Shown: one piece after another, positions 55,352 through 64,000 of the stretch
Layout of the letters: each line of letters opens with the position of its first letter
Position numbering within the stretch: position 1 is the stretch's first letter
NCBI RefSeq assembly: GCF_018918285.1
Contig: NZ_JAHLQF010000001.1
Coordinates: 1-64,000, forward strand
Reading direction: 5' to 3'
Origin: Clostridium mobile
GTDB taxonomy: Bacteria; Bacillota; Clostridia; Clostridiales; Clostridiaceae
DNA length: 64,000 bases
Position numbers and translations under genes: made by a program
The notes under the pieces: generated by a model
Seen by the model: only the letters and a program-made list of their open reading frames with translations
Database searches by the model: none
What the model was told of the DNA's origin: nothing

Positions 55352-56380
55352 ATGATAATTGCAGTGGATGGCATGGGAGGAGACTTTGCACCAAGTGAAG
55401 TTGTTTTGGGTTGTGTGGAAGCTATAAAAGAATTTAATGACATAAAAATAATAATTACAGGAAATGAAGAATTAATTCTTAAAGAATTACATAAATATAA
55501 ATACGACACAAATAAAATATCAGTTATAGATGCTAAAGAAGTTATAGATCCAAATGAACCTCCTGTTATGGCCATTAGAAGAAAAAAAGATTCGAGCTTA
55601 GTTAAAGCATTGAATTTAGTTAAACAAAAGGAAGCACATGGCATTATTTCAGCAGGAAGTACAGGAGCTTTTATGGCTGGAGCACTTTTTATAGTAGGAA
55701 GAATAAAAGGGATAGACAGACCTGCCTTAGCACCTGTTATGCCTGGTAAAAATGCTCCTTTTATGGTCATAGATGTGGGAGCTAACGCAGAGTGTAAGCC
55801 TAAGAATTTACTTCAATTTGCACTGATGGGTAAAATATATTTTGAAAAAATTTTAAAAGTTGAAAATCCGTCAGTTGGTTTAATAAACATAGGAACAGAA
55901 GAAGAAAAGGGAAATGAACTAACAAAAGCTACTTATTCATTACTTAAGGAATCAGGATTGAACTTTGTGGGCAATATAGAACCTAGAGAGATTCCTAAAG
56001 GGGATGTAAATGTTTTAGTTTGCGATGGATTTACTGGTAACACTGTTCTAAAAATGTTCGAAGGAACTGCAGCTACCTTATTTGATGTTTTAAAAGATGA
56101 AATAACAGGTTCAACTTTAGGTAAAGTTGGAGGATTATTATTAAAGCCTGCTTTTAAGAATATAAAGAAAAAATTCAATTATAAAGAGTATGGAGGAGCA
56201 GCATTTTTAGGAGTAGATGGTATATGTGTTAAAGCTCACGGCTCTTCTGATAGTTTGGCTTTTAAAAACGCAATAAAGCAATGCATAATTTTTCATAATA
56301 ATAACATCCTAAATAATATTAAAGAAGAGATTATAAAGTCAAATCATATCCAAAATATTGACGCTATGGATATTATATAA
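55352..56380 (+). CDS. plsX: Phosphate acyltransferase PlsX
   Basis: 342 residues. [66 protein letters not shown] and [18 protein letters not shown]. It forms acyl phosphate from acyl-ACP for PlsY. It lacks an obvious FapR site upstream. The ribosome site GAGAGGATGTG is only fair. acpP follows. Confidence 0.97.
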   Translation: MIIAVDGMGGDFAPSEVVLGCVEAIKEFNDIKIIITGNEELILKELHKYKYDTNKISVIDAKEVIDPNEPPVMAIRRKKDSSLVKALNLVKQKEAHGIISAGSTGAFMAGALFIVGRIKGIDRPALAPVMPGKNAPFMVIDVGANAECKPKNLLQFALMGKIYFEKILKVENPSVGLINIGTEEEKGNELTKATYSLLKESGLNFVGNIEPREIPKGDVNVLVCDGFTGNTVLKMFEGTAATLFDVLKDEITGSTLGKVGGLLLKPAFKNIKKKFNYKEYGGAAFLGVDGICVKAHGSSDSLAFKNAIKQCIIFHNNNILNNIKEEIIKSNHIQNIDAMDII

Positions 56381-56421
56381 TATTATCTAAATATACGATT
56401 TTTCGGGGAGGTGAAATAATA

Positions 56422-56655
56422 ATGATATTTAAAAAAGTTAAAAATATAATTTCTGAACAATTAGGAATAAGCTCAGAGGAAATTACAATGGACTCTTCAT
56501 TTATAGATGATTTAGGAGCAGATTCACTAGATGTTGTTGAATTAATAATGGCACTAGAAACTGAATTTGATTTAGAAATACCAGATGAAGAGGCTGAAAA
56601 AATTTCCACAGTTGGTGATGTGGTAGATTACATAAAAGCTAATGTTGAAGAATAA
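56422..56655 (+). CDS. acpP: Acyl carrier protein
   Basis: 77 residues, acidic. The 4'-phosphopantetheine Ser is Ser35 in [10 protein letters not shown]. Helix 2 reads LVMALE-like [19 protein letters not shown]. It carries acyl chains in fatty acid synthesis. GGGGAGGTG before ATG; a terminator follows and separates it from rnc. Confidence 0.97.
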   Translation: MIFKKVKNIISEQLGISSEEITMDSSFIDDLGADSLDVVELIMALETEFDLEIPDEEAEKISTVGDVVDYIKANVEE

Positions 56656-56660
56656 TTAAA

Positions 56661-56688
56661 AAATCCCCGTATTAAACGGGGATTTAAA
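56661..56688 (+). terminator. Terminator of acpP
   Basis: AAATCCCCGT, five-base loop, ACGGGGATTT; a T-rich run follows. Confidence 0.9.
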
Positions 56689-56777
56689 TTTATATTTGTT
56701 TATTATTGAATTAGTCATAAATTATTAATAATATGTCAAATTGAATAATAAACTCTGAAAAAGGAGTTAATAAAAAT

Positions 56778-57479
56778 ATGGACAAAAGACGACAAGTTAA
56801 AGAGATAGAATATAAATTAGGAGTTATTTTCAAAGACGAAAACTTACTCTTTACTGCTATAACCCATAGTTCCTATGCAAATCAAAAGAAGAATATTGAA
56901 TTTAATGAGCGATTAGAATTTCTTGGAGACTCTGTATTACAGTTAGTAATCACAGAATACCTATACCTTAATTATTTAGATAAATCTGAAGGAGAGTTAT
57001 CGAGAAAAAGAGCTTTGATAGTTTGTGAAAACTCACTGTTTGATATTGCTCAGAAGTGGCAATTAGGTAAATACATAAACATGAGTAAAGGCGAAGAGCT
57101 CACAGGTGGGCGAGAAAGGGTATCAATTTTAGCTGATTGTGTTGAGGCCATAATAGCTGCTATTTATCTCGATAGGGGAATAGATTTTGCAAAACCTTTT
57201 ATACTATCTAATTTTAGAGCAATAATTGATAGAGCAATGAGTGATGAAATAGTATTAGATTATAAAACTAAGCTTCAAGAAAAATTACAGGAAAATGGTG
57301 AAATTAATATAAATTATAATTTAGTAAAATATGAGGGTCCTCCACATAGACGAAAGTTTTATACAGAAGTAATGATTGAAGATAAAATATTAGGAGCTGG
57401 CACTGGATACAGTAAAAAAGAATCTGAACAAAATGCAGCCAAAGAAGCAGTCAAAAATATGGAGGGAAAAAATGAATAA
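56778..57479 (+). CDS. rnc: Ribonuclease III
   Basis: 233 residues. NERLEFLGDSVLQLVITEYLY (catalytic acids Glu44, Glu47 and Asp51), DCVEAIIAAIYLD, then the dsRNA-binding domain (YKTKLQEKLQE, AGTGYSKKESEQNAAKEAV). It cleaves double-stranded RNA, including rRNA precursors. AAAGGAG precedes the ATG. It overlaps the next gene by eight bases. Confidence 0.97.
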   Translation: MDKRRQVKEIEYKLGVIFKDENLLFTAITHSSYANQKKNIEFNERLEFLGDSVLQLVITEYLYLNYLDKSEGELSRKRALIVCENSLFDIAQKWQLGKYINMSKGEELTGGRERVSILADCVEAIIAAIYLDRGIDFAKPFILSNFRAIIDRAMSDEIVLDYKTKLQEKLQENGEININYNLVKYEGPPHRRKFYTEVMIEDKILGAGTGYSKKESEQNAAKEAVKNMEGKNE

Positions 57480-58560
57480 AAAACATTATATAATACCTAT
57501 TTTCGTGCCTCACGAAGGTTGTCCACATAATTGCGTATTTTGCAACCAAAATGCTATAACAGGCAATGTAATTGAGGTAGACGAAAAATATGTTGAAGAT
57601 ATTATAAATACATATCTAGATACTATAGACACCAATAATTCAATTATCGAAGTTTCTTTCTTCGGAGGTACTTTTACAGCTATAGATATTAATAAGCAAA
57701 GAAAACTGTTAAGTGTAGCTAAAAAATATAAAGATATGGGCCGCATACAGTACATAAGGTTATCAACTAGACCGGATTATATAGATAGTACCATATTAGA
57801 TAATTTAAAAAAATATAGTGTAGATATTATCGAATTAGGTGTTCAGTCCATGGATGATGAGGTATTAAAACATTCAGGGCGAGGACACACAGAAGATGAT
57901 GTAATAAGAGCATCACAACTTATAAAAGAATATGGATTTACACTAGGTCATCAAATTATGCTAGGACTTCCAAGGGATAGTTTTAAAAAAGATATAGAAA
58001 CTACAAAAAAAATAATAAATTTAAAACCAGAGTTATGTAGAATTTATCCTTCACTTGTAGTTAAGAATACCCCCATGGAGATTATGTATAGAGATAAAAC
58101 TTATATACCATACACTTTAGAAGAAGGAGTAGAAATATCTAAAATTATATACGGAATGTTATTAGCTAATGGAATTAATGTTATAAGAGTTGGATTGCAG
58201 CCTACAGAGGAAATAAATGTTGGGAAAGAGATAGTAGAAGGACCATTTCACCCTGCTTTTAGAGAGTTAGTAGAAAGCAGTATACTCAACGATATGATAT
58301 ATGAATTTTTACTAGATAAAAAAGTTTTTTCAATAAAGATAGCCATAAATAATAAAAGCTTATCTAAGTTATATAGTAATAAAAAACAATATTATAAGGA
58401 TATATTAAATAAATTAGAACTCCCTACAATGCAAGTAATTACAGATGAAAGTTTAGACAAAGACACATTAAAGATATGGTTAAATGGAGAAGAACATAGT
58501 ATGTCGATTACTACATATATTTGGCAAAAATATAAAGAAGGAAATTTTAGAAATTTATAG
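57472..58560 (+). CDS. Elp3-like radical SAM protein
   Basis: 362 residues. The radical-SAM cluster is Cys17, Cys21, Cys24 in GCPHNCVFC, with SFFGGTFTAI, STRPDYID, ELGVQSMDDEVLKHSGRGHT and GHQIMLGLPRD. It resembles the Elp3 radical-SAM part but ends without an Elp3 acetyltransferase domain. The role in clostridia (tRNA modification is likely) is unproven. A start 13 codons further up would overlap rnc more and is rejected in favour of the ATG after GGAGGG. Confidence 0.9.
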   Translation: MNKKHYIIPIFVPHEGCPHNCVFCNQNAITGNVIEVDEKYVEDIINTYLDTIDTNNSIIEVSFFGGTFTAIDINKQRKLLSVAKKYKDMGRIQYIRLSTRPDYIDSTILDNLKKYSVDIIELGVQSMDDEVLKHSGRGHTEDDVIRASQLIKEYGFTLGHQIMLGLPRDSFKKDIETTKKIINLKPELCRIYPSLVVKNTPMEIMYRDKTYIPYTLEEGVEISKIIYGMLLANGINVIRVGLQPTEEINVGKEIVEGPFHPAFRELVESSILNDMIYEFLLDKKVFSIKIAINNKSLSKLYSNKKQYYKDILNKLELPTMQVITDESLDKDTLKIWLNGEEHSMSITTYIWQKYKEGNFRNL

Positions 58561-58641
58561 AATTAAATACTATAGAATATATAAATTATATAAAATAACA
58601 TTGTGTTTAATTTTTAATGTATTTATGGGGAGGAGTTATCT

Positions 58642-58902
58642 ATGGAAATATTAAAGGTATCAGCTCAATCAGAACCAAAATCAGTAGCAGGTGCATTGGC
58701 TGCAGCCATTAAAGAAAAGAGTTCTGCTGAAATTCAAGCTGTAGGCGCAGGTGCTGTAAACCAAGCAGTAAAAGCAATTGCAATAACAAGAGGATTTGTA
58801 GCGCCAAATGGAATCGATTTAGTAGTTGTACCGGCATTTTCAGAAGTAAGTATTGAGGGGGAAGAAAGAACGGCTATTAAATTTATAGTAGAACCAAGAT
58901 AA
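58642..58902 (+). CDS. spoVS: Stage V sporulation protein S
   Basis: 86 residues, nearly identical across spore formers: MEILKVSAQSEPKSVAGALA, AVGAGAVNQAVKAIAITRGF, PNGIDLVVVPAF and TAIKFIVEPR. It is an Alba-like small protein that affects septation and coat stages. GGGGAGG before ATG. Own terminator follows. Confidence 0.97.
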   Translation: MEILKVSAQSEPKSVAGALAAAIKEKSSAEIQAVGAGAVNQAVKAIAITRGFVAPNGIDLVVVPAFSEVSIEGEERTAIKFIVEPR

Positions 58903-58922
58903 TTTATATATGTATATAAAAT

Positions 58923-58955
58923 AAAAACCGTGCTACAGCATGGTTTTTATTTTTG
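58923..58955 (+). terminator. Terminator of spoVS
   Basis: AAAAACC-G-TGCT, two-base loop, AGCA-T-GGTTTTT, ending in ATTTTT. Confidence 0.88.
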
Positions 58956-59024
58956 GATTGATATTTTTATGAGTATATTATAAACTTATATAATGTTAAT
59001 TGAAATATATTTGAGGTGAGTTAA

Positions 59025-59123
59025 ATGAAAAAACATAAAAGAGAAAAAATACAAAAAATAATGGTTTATATAGTTTTAGCTGCATTTATTTTAAGTTTAG
59101 TTCCTACTATGTTGATAAGATAG
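59025..59123 (+). CDS. 32-residue single-helix membrane peptide
   Basis: MKKHKREKIQKIMVYIVLAA, followed by FILSLVPTMLIR: a basic head, then one membrane helix. GAGGTGAG sits five bases before the ATG, and smc starts 16 bases after the stop. A tiny peptide of this type in front of smc could be real; the family is not secure. Confidence 0.6.
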   Translation: MKKHKREKIQKIMVYIVLAAFILSLVPTMLIR

Positions 59124-59138
59124 GGAGAGAGTGACAGT

Positions 59139-62100
59139 ATGCAATTAAAATCAATTGAAATTAGAGGTTTTAAATCCTTTATTAATAAAACGGAATTAAA
59201 CTTTAAAGAAGGTATAACTGCTATAGTAGGACCTAATGGCAGTGGGAAAAGCAATATATCTGATGCTATAAGATGGGTTTTAGGAGAACAAAGCGTTAAA
59301 ACTCTAAGGGGAGGAAAGATGGAAGATGTAATCTTCGCTGGAACACAATTTAGAAAACCTTTAGGTTTAGCGCAAGTCTCCCTAACTTTAGATAATTCTA
59401 GTGGTGAATTGCCTTTAGATTATAATGATGTAACGGTATCTAGAAGAATATATCGCTCTGGTGATAGCGAATATTATATAAATAATACTCAATGTAGATT
59501 AAAAGATATACAAGAACTCTTTATGGATACAGGTATAGGAAAAGAAGGATACTCAATTATAGGACAAGGTAAGATAGATGCTATATTAAGCGGCAAGCCA
59601 GAAGAAAGACGATCTTTATTAGAGGAAGCAGCTGGTATAGTAAAATTTAAAAAAAGGAAAGAAGAAGGAGAAAAAAAGCTAGAAAATACAGAAGTAAATT
59701 TAACTAGAATAAAGGATATACTATCTACCTATGAAGAAAGATTAGAACCGTTAGAGATAGAAAGTGAAAAAGCCAAAACTTTTTTGAATCTAAGCAATGA
59801 ATTAAAGTGCAAAGAAATAAATATAATAATGCACAGCTTAGATGCTGTCACTAAGGAGATTGATAGTGTATTATCTAATACAAATAAATTTAAAGAAGAA
59901 CTTAATTTATTAGAATCAAAAGAACTTAATTATAAAAATGATATAAATAACTGGAATAAAAAATTAGAGGAATTGGATAGTTCAATTTCTAAAGAAAAAA
60001 ACCAATACTATTTAAAAAAAGAAGAAGAAAATTCTTTGCTAAATGAAATAAATATTATACAAGAGAGAATAAACAATACAAAAATACTTATTGAAAGTTC
60101 AACAAAAGAAATAGATACAGTGGAAAAAAAGATACAGATCATTAAAGAAAGTAAAGATGAAGAAGAAACTAAAGCAAGTAATCTTCAACAGGATCAAAAA
60201 AAATTAAATGGGAGTATTGTAGAATATGAAACTCAGATAATTAACCTAAACTCATCTATTGAGGAAGGACTTGCAAATATAAAAAAATATAAAAGTGAGC
60301 AAATTGAAATATTAAGTTCTATTTCTAATGTTAATAATCAAATTTCAATAATTGAAAATAATATTGAGATTTTAAATAATAAAAAAGATAATCTAAAATC
60401 TTCTTATGAGAGTAGTATAAATTCATTAAAGATAAACAACAATACCGCAAAAATTATTGATGAAGAATTAGTAAAGAGTAGTGAGAAAATATCAGAATAT
60501 GAAACTTTAATTAAAAAACATAAAAAAGAAATGGATAATTTTAAAGGTCTATTATCTGAGAATGAAAACAAGCTAAGAGTTTATAACAATAAGTATAATG
60601 GGTTGGAAGCAAATTATACTTTACTAACTAATCTTCAAAATTCCTATGAAGGATATAATAAATCTGTTAAAAGCATTATGGGACATATTAGTAAAGGAAT
60701 AATTAAGGAAGCCTATGGAAATACTTTTGTTTTAGGTGAGATAATTGAAGTTGAAAAGAAATACGAAACGGCTATAGAGATAGCACTAGGAGCATCTATT
60801 TCTCATATAATAACTCCGGATGAAAAAATAAGTAGAATATTAATAGAGCATTTAAAGAAAAACAACTTAGGTAGAGCAACTTTTTTGCCATTAAATATTA
60901 TTAAAGGTAGAAGTGTTAATCTAAAAAACAATGTGACTAATATAGAAGGATACTTAGGTATAGGAAGTCAGTTATTAAAATATAATAGTAAATTTAAAAA
61001 CGCTATAGAATTTGCTTTAGGAAGAACTATCATATGTAATGACATGGATAGCGCTCTTAATATAGCGAAGGTTACTGATTATAGCTATAAAATTGTAACT
61101 TTATCTGGAGAAGTAATAAATGTAGGTGGATCTTTAACTGGTGGAAGCGTTTCAAAATCCAAAAACACCAGTGTTATAGGGAGAAAAAGAGAAATAGAAG
61201 AGATGAAGGAAAATATAGATAGTTTATCTATATCCATAAAAGAAACCCAGGATTTAATTGCAACTTATAGGGGAAATTTAAAAAAGCTTGATGAAGAATG
61301 TATGAACCTAAAAGATTTGATATATGGCGAGAATATTGAAGAAGCAAAATTAAAAGAGAAATTATCAAATATACAAAATGAAAATATAAAATTAAAAAAC
61401 AGACTTGATGTATGGAATACAGAGGTTGAAAAAATAAAAGAAGATATAGAAAAAAATAAAAAATCTATAAATGAAAAAACACTTTACTTAACACAGCTAA
61501 AATCAAAAGAGGAAGAAAATTCAAATAGTATAGTGAACATGGAAGGTTCATTAAAAACTTTTGAAGAAAAAATAAACAATTTCAAAGATAAGCTAACAGA
61601 AGAAAAAATAAGAAAGGCTCAAATAGATGAAATAATAGCTGGTAAATTAAAAGAGCTAGTAAGATTAGATAAAGAGATAGATGAACTAAACTATAAGCAT
61701 TTGCAATTAAAAGAGAACATAACTAAGGGAACTGATAATATTAATGAATACATAATAAAAATAGATAACAATAAATTAATGTGCAATACTATCGATAAGC
61801 TGTTAAAAGATTTAGAAGAAACTTATAAAGATAAAGAAATAGAAATAATAAAAACAAAAGACAATCTAAACGAAATACATAGTAGACTTGAAGAAAATTA
61901 TATCTTAAAAAACAAAAAAGAAAATGAATATAATAGATTGCAGGTAAATTTAGCTAAATTAGAGAGTGAAAATAACAATCTAGTATTAAAGCTAAATGAA
62001 GAAATAGGTTTAACTTTAGATGAAGCATTAGATTTTAAACAAGATATTGAGGATATTTCTAGTTATAAGAAAAATATAAATGAACTAAAAAATAAAATCT

Positions 62101-62708
62101 CTTCTTTAGGAATGGTAAATGTAGGTGCTATAGAAGAATATAAGGAAATAAAAGAGAAATTTACTTTTTTAAATAGTCAAAAAGAAGATTTGACCAAAGC
62201 AAAAGAAGAATTGCTGATCCTAATTGAAGAATTGACAAACAATATGGAAAAAGTTTTCAATGATAATTTTAATATTTTAAGAAAATTGTTTGATGAAACT
62301 TTTAAAGAATTATTTAAAGGAGGCAGTGCGGATTTAATTCTATCCTCAGAGGATGTGCTAAATGGAAATATAGAGATAAATGTTCAACCACCAGGTAAAA
62401 AACTTCAGAATATAAACTTAATGTCTGGTGGTGAAAAAGTTTTATCTGCTATTGCCTTATTATTTGCAATACTTAAAATGAAACCTACACCTTTTTGTAT
62501 ATTAGATGAAATTGAGGCTGCACTAGATGATGCTAATGTTAAAAGATATGCAGACTTTTTAAGAGTGTTTTCTAGCAATGTTCAATTCATCGTCATTACC
62601 CATAGAAAAGGAACCATGGAAGCTAGCGATGTATTATATGGAGTTACTATGGAGGAAAAAGGTATTTCAAAAGTTATTTCAATAGATTTAAAGGAGAGTG
62701 CTGTATAA
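59139..62708 (+). CDS. smc: Chromosome segregation ATPase SMC
   Basis: 1189 residues, full-length. Walker A GPNGSGKS at 31-38, two long coiled coils (about 165-500 and 665-1030), hinge between (GGSLTGGSVSKSKN at its end), then LMSGGEKVLSAIALLFA (signature) and FCILDEIEAALDDANV (Walker B). With ScpA and ScpB it condenses the chromosome. The coils are typical, low in sequence conservation. ftsY starts one base inside its stop. Confidence 0.98.
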   Translation: MQLKSIEIRGFKSFINKTELNFKEGITAIVGPNGSGKSNISDAIRWVLGEQSVKTLRGGKMEDVIFAGTQFRKPLGLAQVSLTLDNSSGELPLDYNDVTVSRRIYRSGDSEYYINNTQCRLKDIQELFMDTGIGKEGYSIIGQGKIDAILSGKPEERRSLLEEAAGIVKFKKRKEEGEKKLENTEVNLTRIKDILSTYEERLEPLEIESEKAKTFLNLSNELKCKEINIIMHSLDAVTKEIDSVLSNTNKFKEELNLLESKELNYKNDINNWNKKLEELDSSISKEKNQYYLKKEEENSLLNEINIIQERINNTKILIESSTKEIDTVEKKIQIIKESKDEEETKASNLQQDQKKLNGSIVEYETQIINLNSSIEEGLANIKKYKSEQIEILSSISNVNNQISIIENNIEILNNKKDNLKSSYESSINSLKINNNTAKIIDEELVKSSEKISEYETLIKKHKKEMDNFKGLLSENENKLRVYNNKYNGLEANYTLLTNLQNSYEGYNKSVKSIMGHISKGIIKEAYGNTFVLGEIIEVEKKYETAIEIALGASISHIITPDEKISRILIEHLKKNNLGRATFLPLNIIKGRSVNLKNNVTNIEGYLGIGSQLLKYNSKFKNAIEFALGRTIICNDMDSALNIAKVTDYSYKIVTLSGEVINVGGSLTGGSVSKSKNTSVIGRKREIEEMKENIDSLSISIKETQDLIATYRGNLKKLDEECMNLKDLIYGENIEEAKLKEKLSNIQNENIKLKNRLDVWNTEVEKIKEDIEKNKKSINEKTLYLTQLKSKEEENSNSIVNMEGSLKTFEEKINNFKDKLTEEKIRKAQIDEIIAGKLKELVRLDKEIDELNYKHLQLKENITKGTDNINEYIIKIDNNKLMCNTIDKLLKDLEETYKDKEIEIIKTKDNLNEIHSRLEENYILKNKKENEYNRLQVNLAKLESENNNLVLKLNEEIGLTLDEALDFKQDIEDISSYKKNINELKNKISSLGMVNVGAIEEYKEIKEKFTFLNSQKEDLTKAKEELLILIEELTNNMEKVFNDNFNILRKLFDETFKELFKGGSADLILSSEDVLNGNIEINVQPPGKKLQNINLMSGGEKVLSAIALLFAILKMKPTPFCILDEIEAALDDANVKRYADFLRVFSSNVQFIVITHRKGTMEASDVLYGVTMEEKGISKVISIDLKESAV

Positions 62709-63619
62709 TGTTCGGAGGATTTTTTAGTAAACTAAAAGAAGGATTGTCAAAGACTAAAGATAATTTTACAGATAAAATAAGCGAAATGTTAAATTTATAT
62801 GTAACAATCGATGAAGAACTATTTGAGGAATTAGAAGAAATATTAATTACTTCAGACATAGGCGTAGAGACATCTTTAGAGATAATTGATAGATTAAAAG
62901 AAAAAATAAAGGAAAATAAAATAAAAGAAGTAAGCGAAGTAAAACCATGTTTAAAAGAAGTACTCATGGAAATGTTAGGCACTGAAAAGGGTACTGTAAT
63001 ACCTGAAAAAACTCCTGAAATACTACTTATTGTTGGAGTTAATGGTGTTGGAAAAACTACATCAATTGGAAAAATATCTAACAAACTTAAAAATGAAGGA
63101 TATAAAGTTTTAATGGTTGCAGGGGATACCTTTAGAGCTGCAGCTATTGATCAACTTGAGGTATGGAGTAGAAGAGCTGGTGTAGATATAGTTAAACATC
63201 AAGAGGGATCTGACCCAGCAGCTGTAGTATATGATGGAATTCAGGCTGCTAAAGCTCGCGGAACTGATGTTTTAGTTTGTGACACAGCTGGAAGATTGCA
63301 CAACAAAAAGAACTTAATGGACGAATTAGGTAAGATTAATAGAATAATTGAAAGAGAATACTCTAATGCAAATAAACATACTTATTTAGTTTTAGATGCA
63401 ACTACGGGACAAAATGCTGTGCAACAGGCAAAGCAGTTCATGGAAGTATGCAAGATAGATGGAATAATATTGACTAAATTAGATGGAACAGCTAAAGGTG
63501 GAATAGTAATTTCAATTAAACACGCCTTAGATATTCCAGTAAAACTTATCGGAGTAGGGGAAGGACTAGAAGATTTACAGGAATTCAACCCAGTAGATTT
63601 TGTAGAAGCATTATTCTAA
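62708..63619 (+). CDS. ftsY: Signal recognition particle receptor FtsY
   Basis: 303 residues. Short helical N domain (no long acidic A domain), then GVNGVGKTTSIGKI (G1, 110-117), GDTFRAAAIDQLEVW, DTAGRLHNKKNLMDEL, TKLDGTAKGG and LIGVGEGLEDLQEF. It docks SRP-ribosome complexes at the membrane. The start-stop overlap with smc suggests coupling. ylxM and, elsewhere, ffh complete the usual SRP set. Confidence 0.98.
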   Translation: MFGGFFSKLKEGLSKTKDNFTDKISEMLNLYVTIDEELFEELEEILITSDIGVETSLEIIDRLKEKIKENKIKEVSEVKPCLKEVLMEMLGTEKGTVIPEKTPEILLIVGVNGVGKTTSIGKISNKLKNEGYKVLMVAGDTFRAAAIDQLEVWSRRAGVDIVKHQEGSDPAAVVYDGIQAAKARGTDVLVCDTAGRLHNKKNLMDELGKINRIIEREYSNANKHTYLVLDATTGQNAVQQAKQFMEVCKIDGIILTKLDGTAKGGIVISIKHALDIPVKLIGVGEGLEDLQEFNPVDFVEALF

Positions 63620-63627
63620 AAAAAATT

Positions 63628-63668
63628 AAGACTGTTAAGTAAAACTACTTGACAGTCTTTTTTTTATT
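63628..63668 (+). terminator. Terminator of ftsY
   Basis: AAGACTGTTAAGTA pairs with TACTTGACAGTCTT across a four-base loop, then TTTTTTA. Confidence 0.92.
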
Positions 63669-63732
63669 TGTTATTATATAATTCGTCAGTATATGAAAAA
63701 GGAGTGAGCATGCAGATATAACTGCAGTTCCT

Positions 63733-64000
63733 ATGGATGAACGAATTGAAATTTCAATATTATTGGATTTTTATGGTTCTATGCTCACAGATAAGCAAAG
63801 AGATATTATGAATCTTTATTATAATGAAGACTTTTCTCTCGCTGAAATATCAGAGCATACTAATACCAGTAGGCAAGCTATATACGACTTGATAAAAAGA
63901 TGTAATAAAATATTAGTACAATACGAAAACAAGCTAAAATTAATGGAAAAATTCAATAAAATTAAGTTGAGTAAAGAAATTATTTTAGACAGATTAAAAG
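63733..64000 (+). CDS. ylxM: YlxM/p13-type SRP-associated helix-turn-helix protein (3' end outside window)
   Basis: 89 residues visible: [20 protein letters not shown], then a sigma-70-region-4-like helix-turn-helix ([21 protein letters not shown]). YlxM usually precedes ffh and binds SRP parts. The ATG at 63733 is the only in-frame start. AAAGGAGTGAG lies about 30 bases before it and instead suits ATG 63710, which reads Met-Gln-Ile-stop. No other in-frame initiation codon exists back to the TGA at 63694. Confidence 0.9.
   Translation, partial: MDERIEISILLDFYGSMLTDKQRDIMNLYYNEDFSLAEISEHTNTSRQAIYDLIKRCNKILVQYENKLKLMEKFNKIKLSKEIILDRLK

Noticed and set aside
1-64000. CRISPR arrays, tRNA or rRNA genes, T-box leaders, prophage genes
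   Set aside because: No spaced direct repeats, cloverleaf, T-box core sequence or phage structural genes were seen on either strand.

Overview
The window is AT-rich, spore-forming Firmicute chromosome, most likely Clostridium sensu stricto. Evidence for sporulation is SpoVM, SpoVS, YlbJ, an alpha/beta-type SASP and a GerMN lipoprotein. Pta-AckA points to acetate fermentation, codon use is strongly A/T-ending, and there are frequent GTG and TTG starts. The order from yicC onward (remA-gmk-rpoZ-coaBC-priA-def-fmt-rsmB-rlmN-stp-prkC-rsgA-rpe-thiN-spoVM-rpmB ... smc-ftsY-ylxM) is the classic clostridial/bacillar housekeeping order. I do not name a species.

Positions 1-13,200 are accessory. They open with the outer end of an IS3-family element, then hold unrelated short transcription units: two alpha/beta hydrolases, MmcQ/YjbR, NUDIX, a LysE exporter, a double GNAT, a DUF1540/YmaF divergent pair, DUF2785, an MBL-fold enzyme and DUF4261. 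Several genes here are broken: a PhzF-family gene (frameshift in an A run), an NAD-epimerase (deletions) and a serine-dehydrogenase-type protease (in-frame TAA at codon 13). From 13,300 to 27,800 there are RNase J, envelope and lipoproteins, a BFD-like [2Fe-2S] protein with Fur-like palindromes, a frameshifted HAD phosphatase, tag, a GGDEF protein, a self-regulated BlaI/M56-peptidase pair, TspO, MntP with a manganese riboswitch, and a run of very small genes around a SASP. This part ends in a 46-bp perfect inverted repeat and a decayed aminotransferase.

Positions 27,834-64,000 are a nearly intact housekeeping block with no broken genes. It covers nucleotide and CoA synthesis (gmk, coaBC, coaD), protein N-terminal formylation (def, fmt), rRNA modification (rsmB, rlmN, rsmD), Ser/Thr phosphorylation (stp, prkC), ribosome assembly (rsgA, rpmB, rpmF), fatty-acid activation and phospholipid initiation (yloV, plsX, acpP), acetate metabolism (pta, ackA), RNA processing (rnc), chromosome condensation (smc) and SRP targeting (ftsY). 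Two genes too short for routine calling are recovered: spoVM (22 codons) and an 18-codon frame in its own terminator-bounded transcription unit between recG and rsmD.

The points I would follow up first are the M56 peptidase fused to a DUF881-like extracellular domain under two BlaI-type operators, the recG-rsmD mini-gene/structured RNA, the hairpin that masks the ylbJ ribosome-binding site, and the small-ORF/palindrome region at 25.6-27.4 kb. I see no CRISPR array, tRNA, rRNA or prophage.
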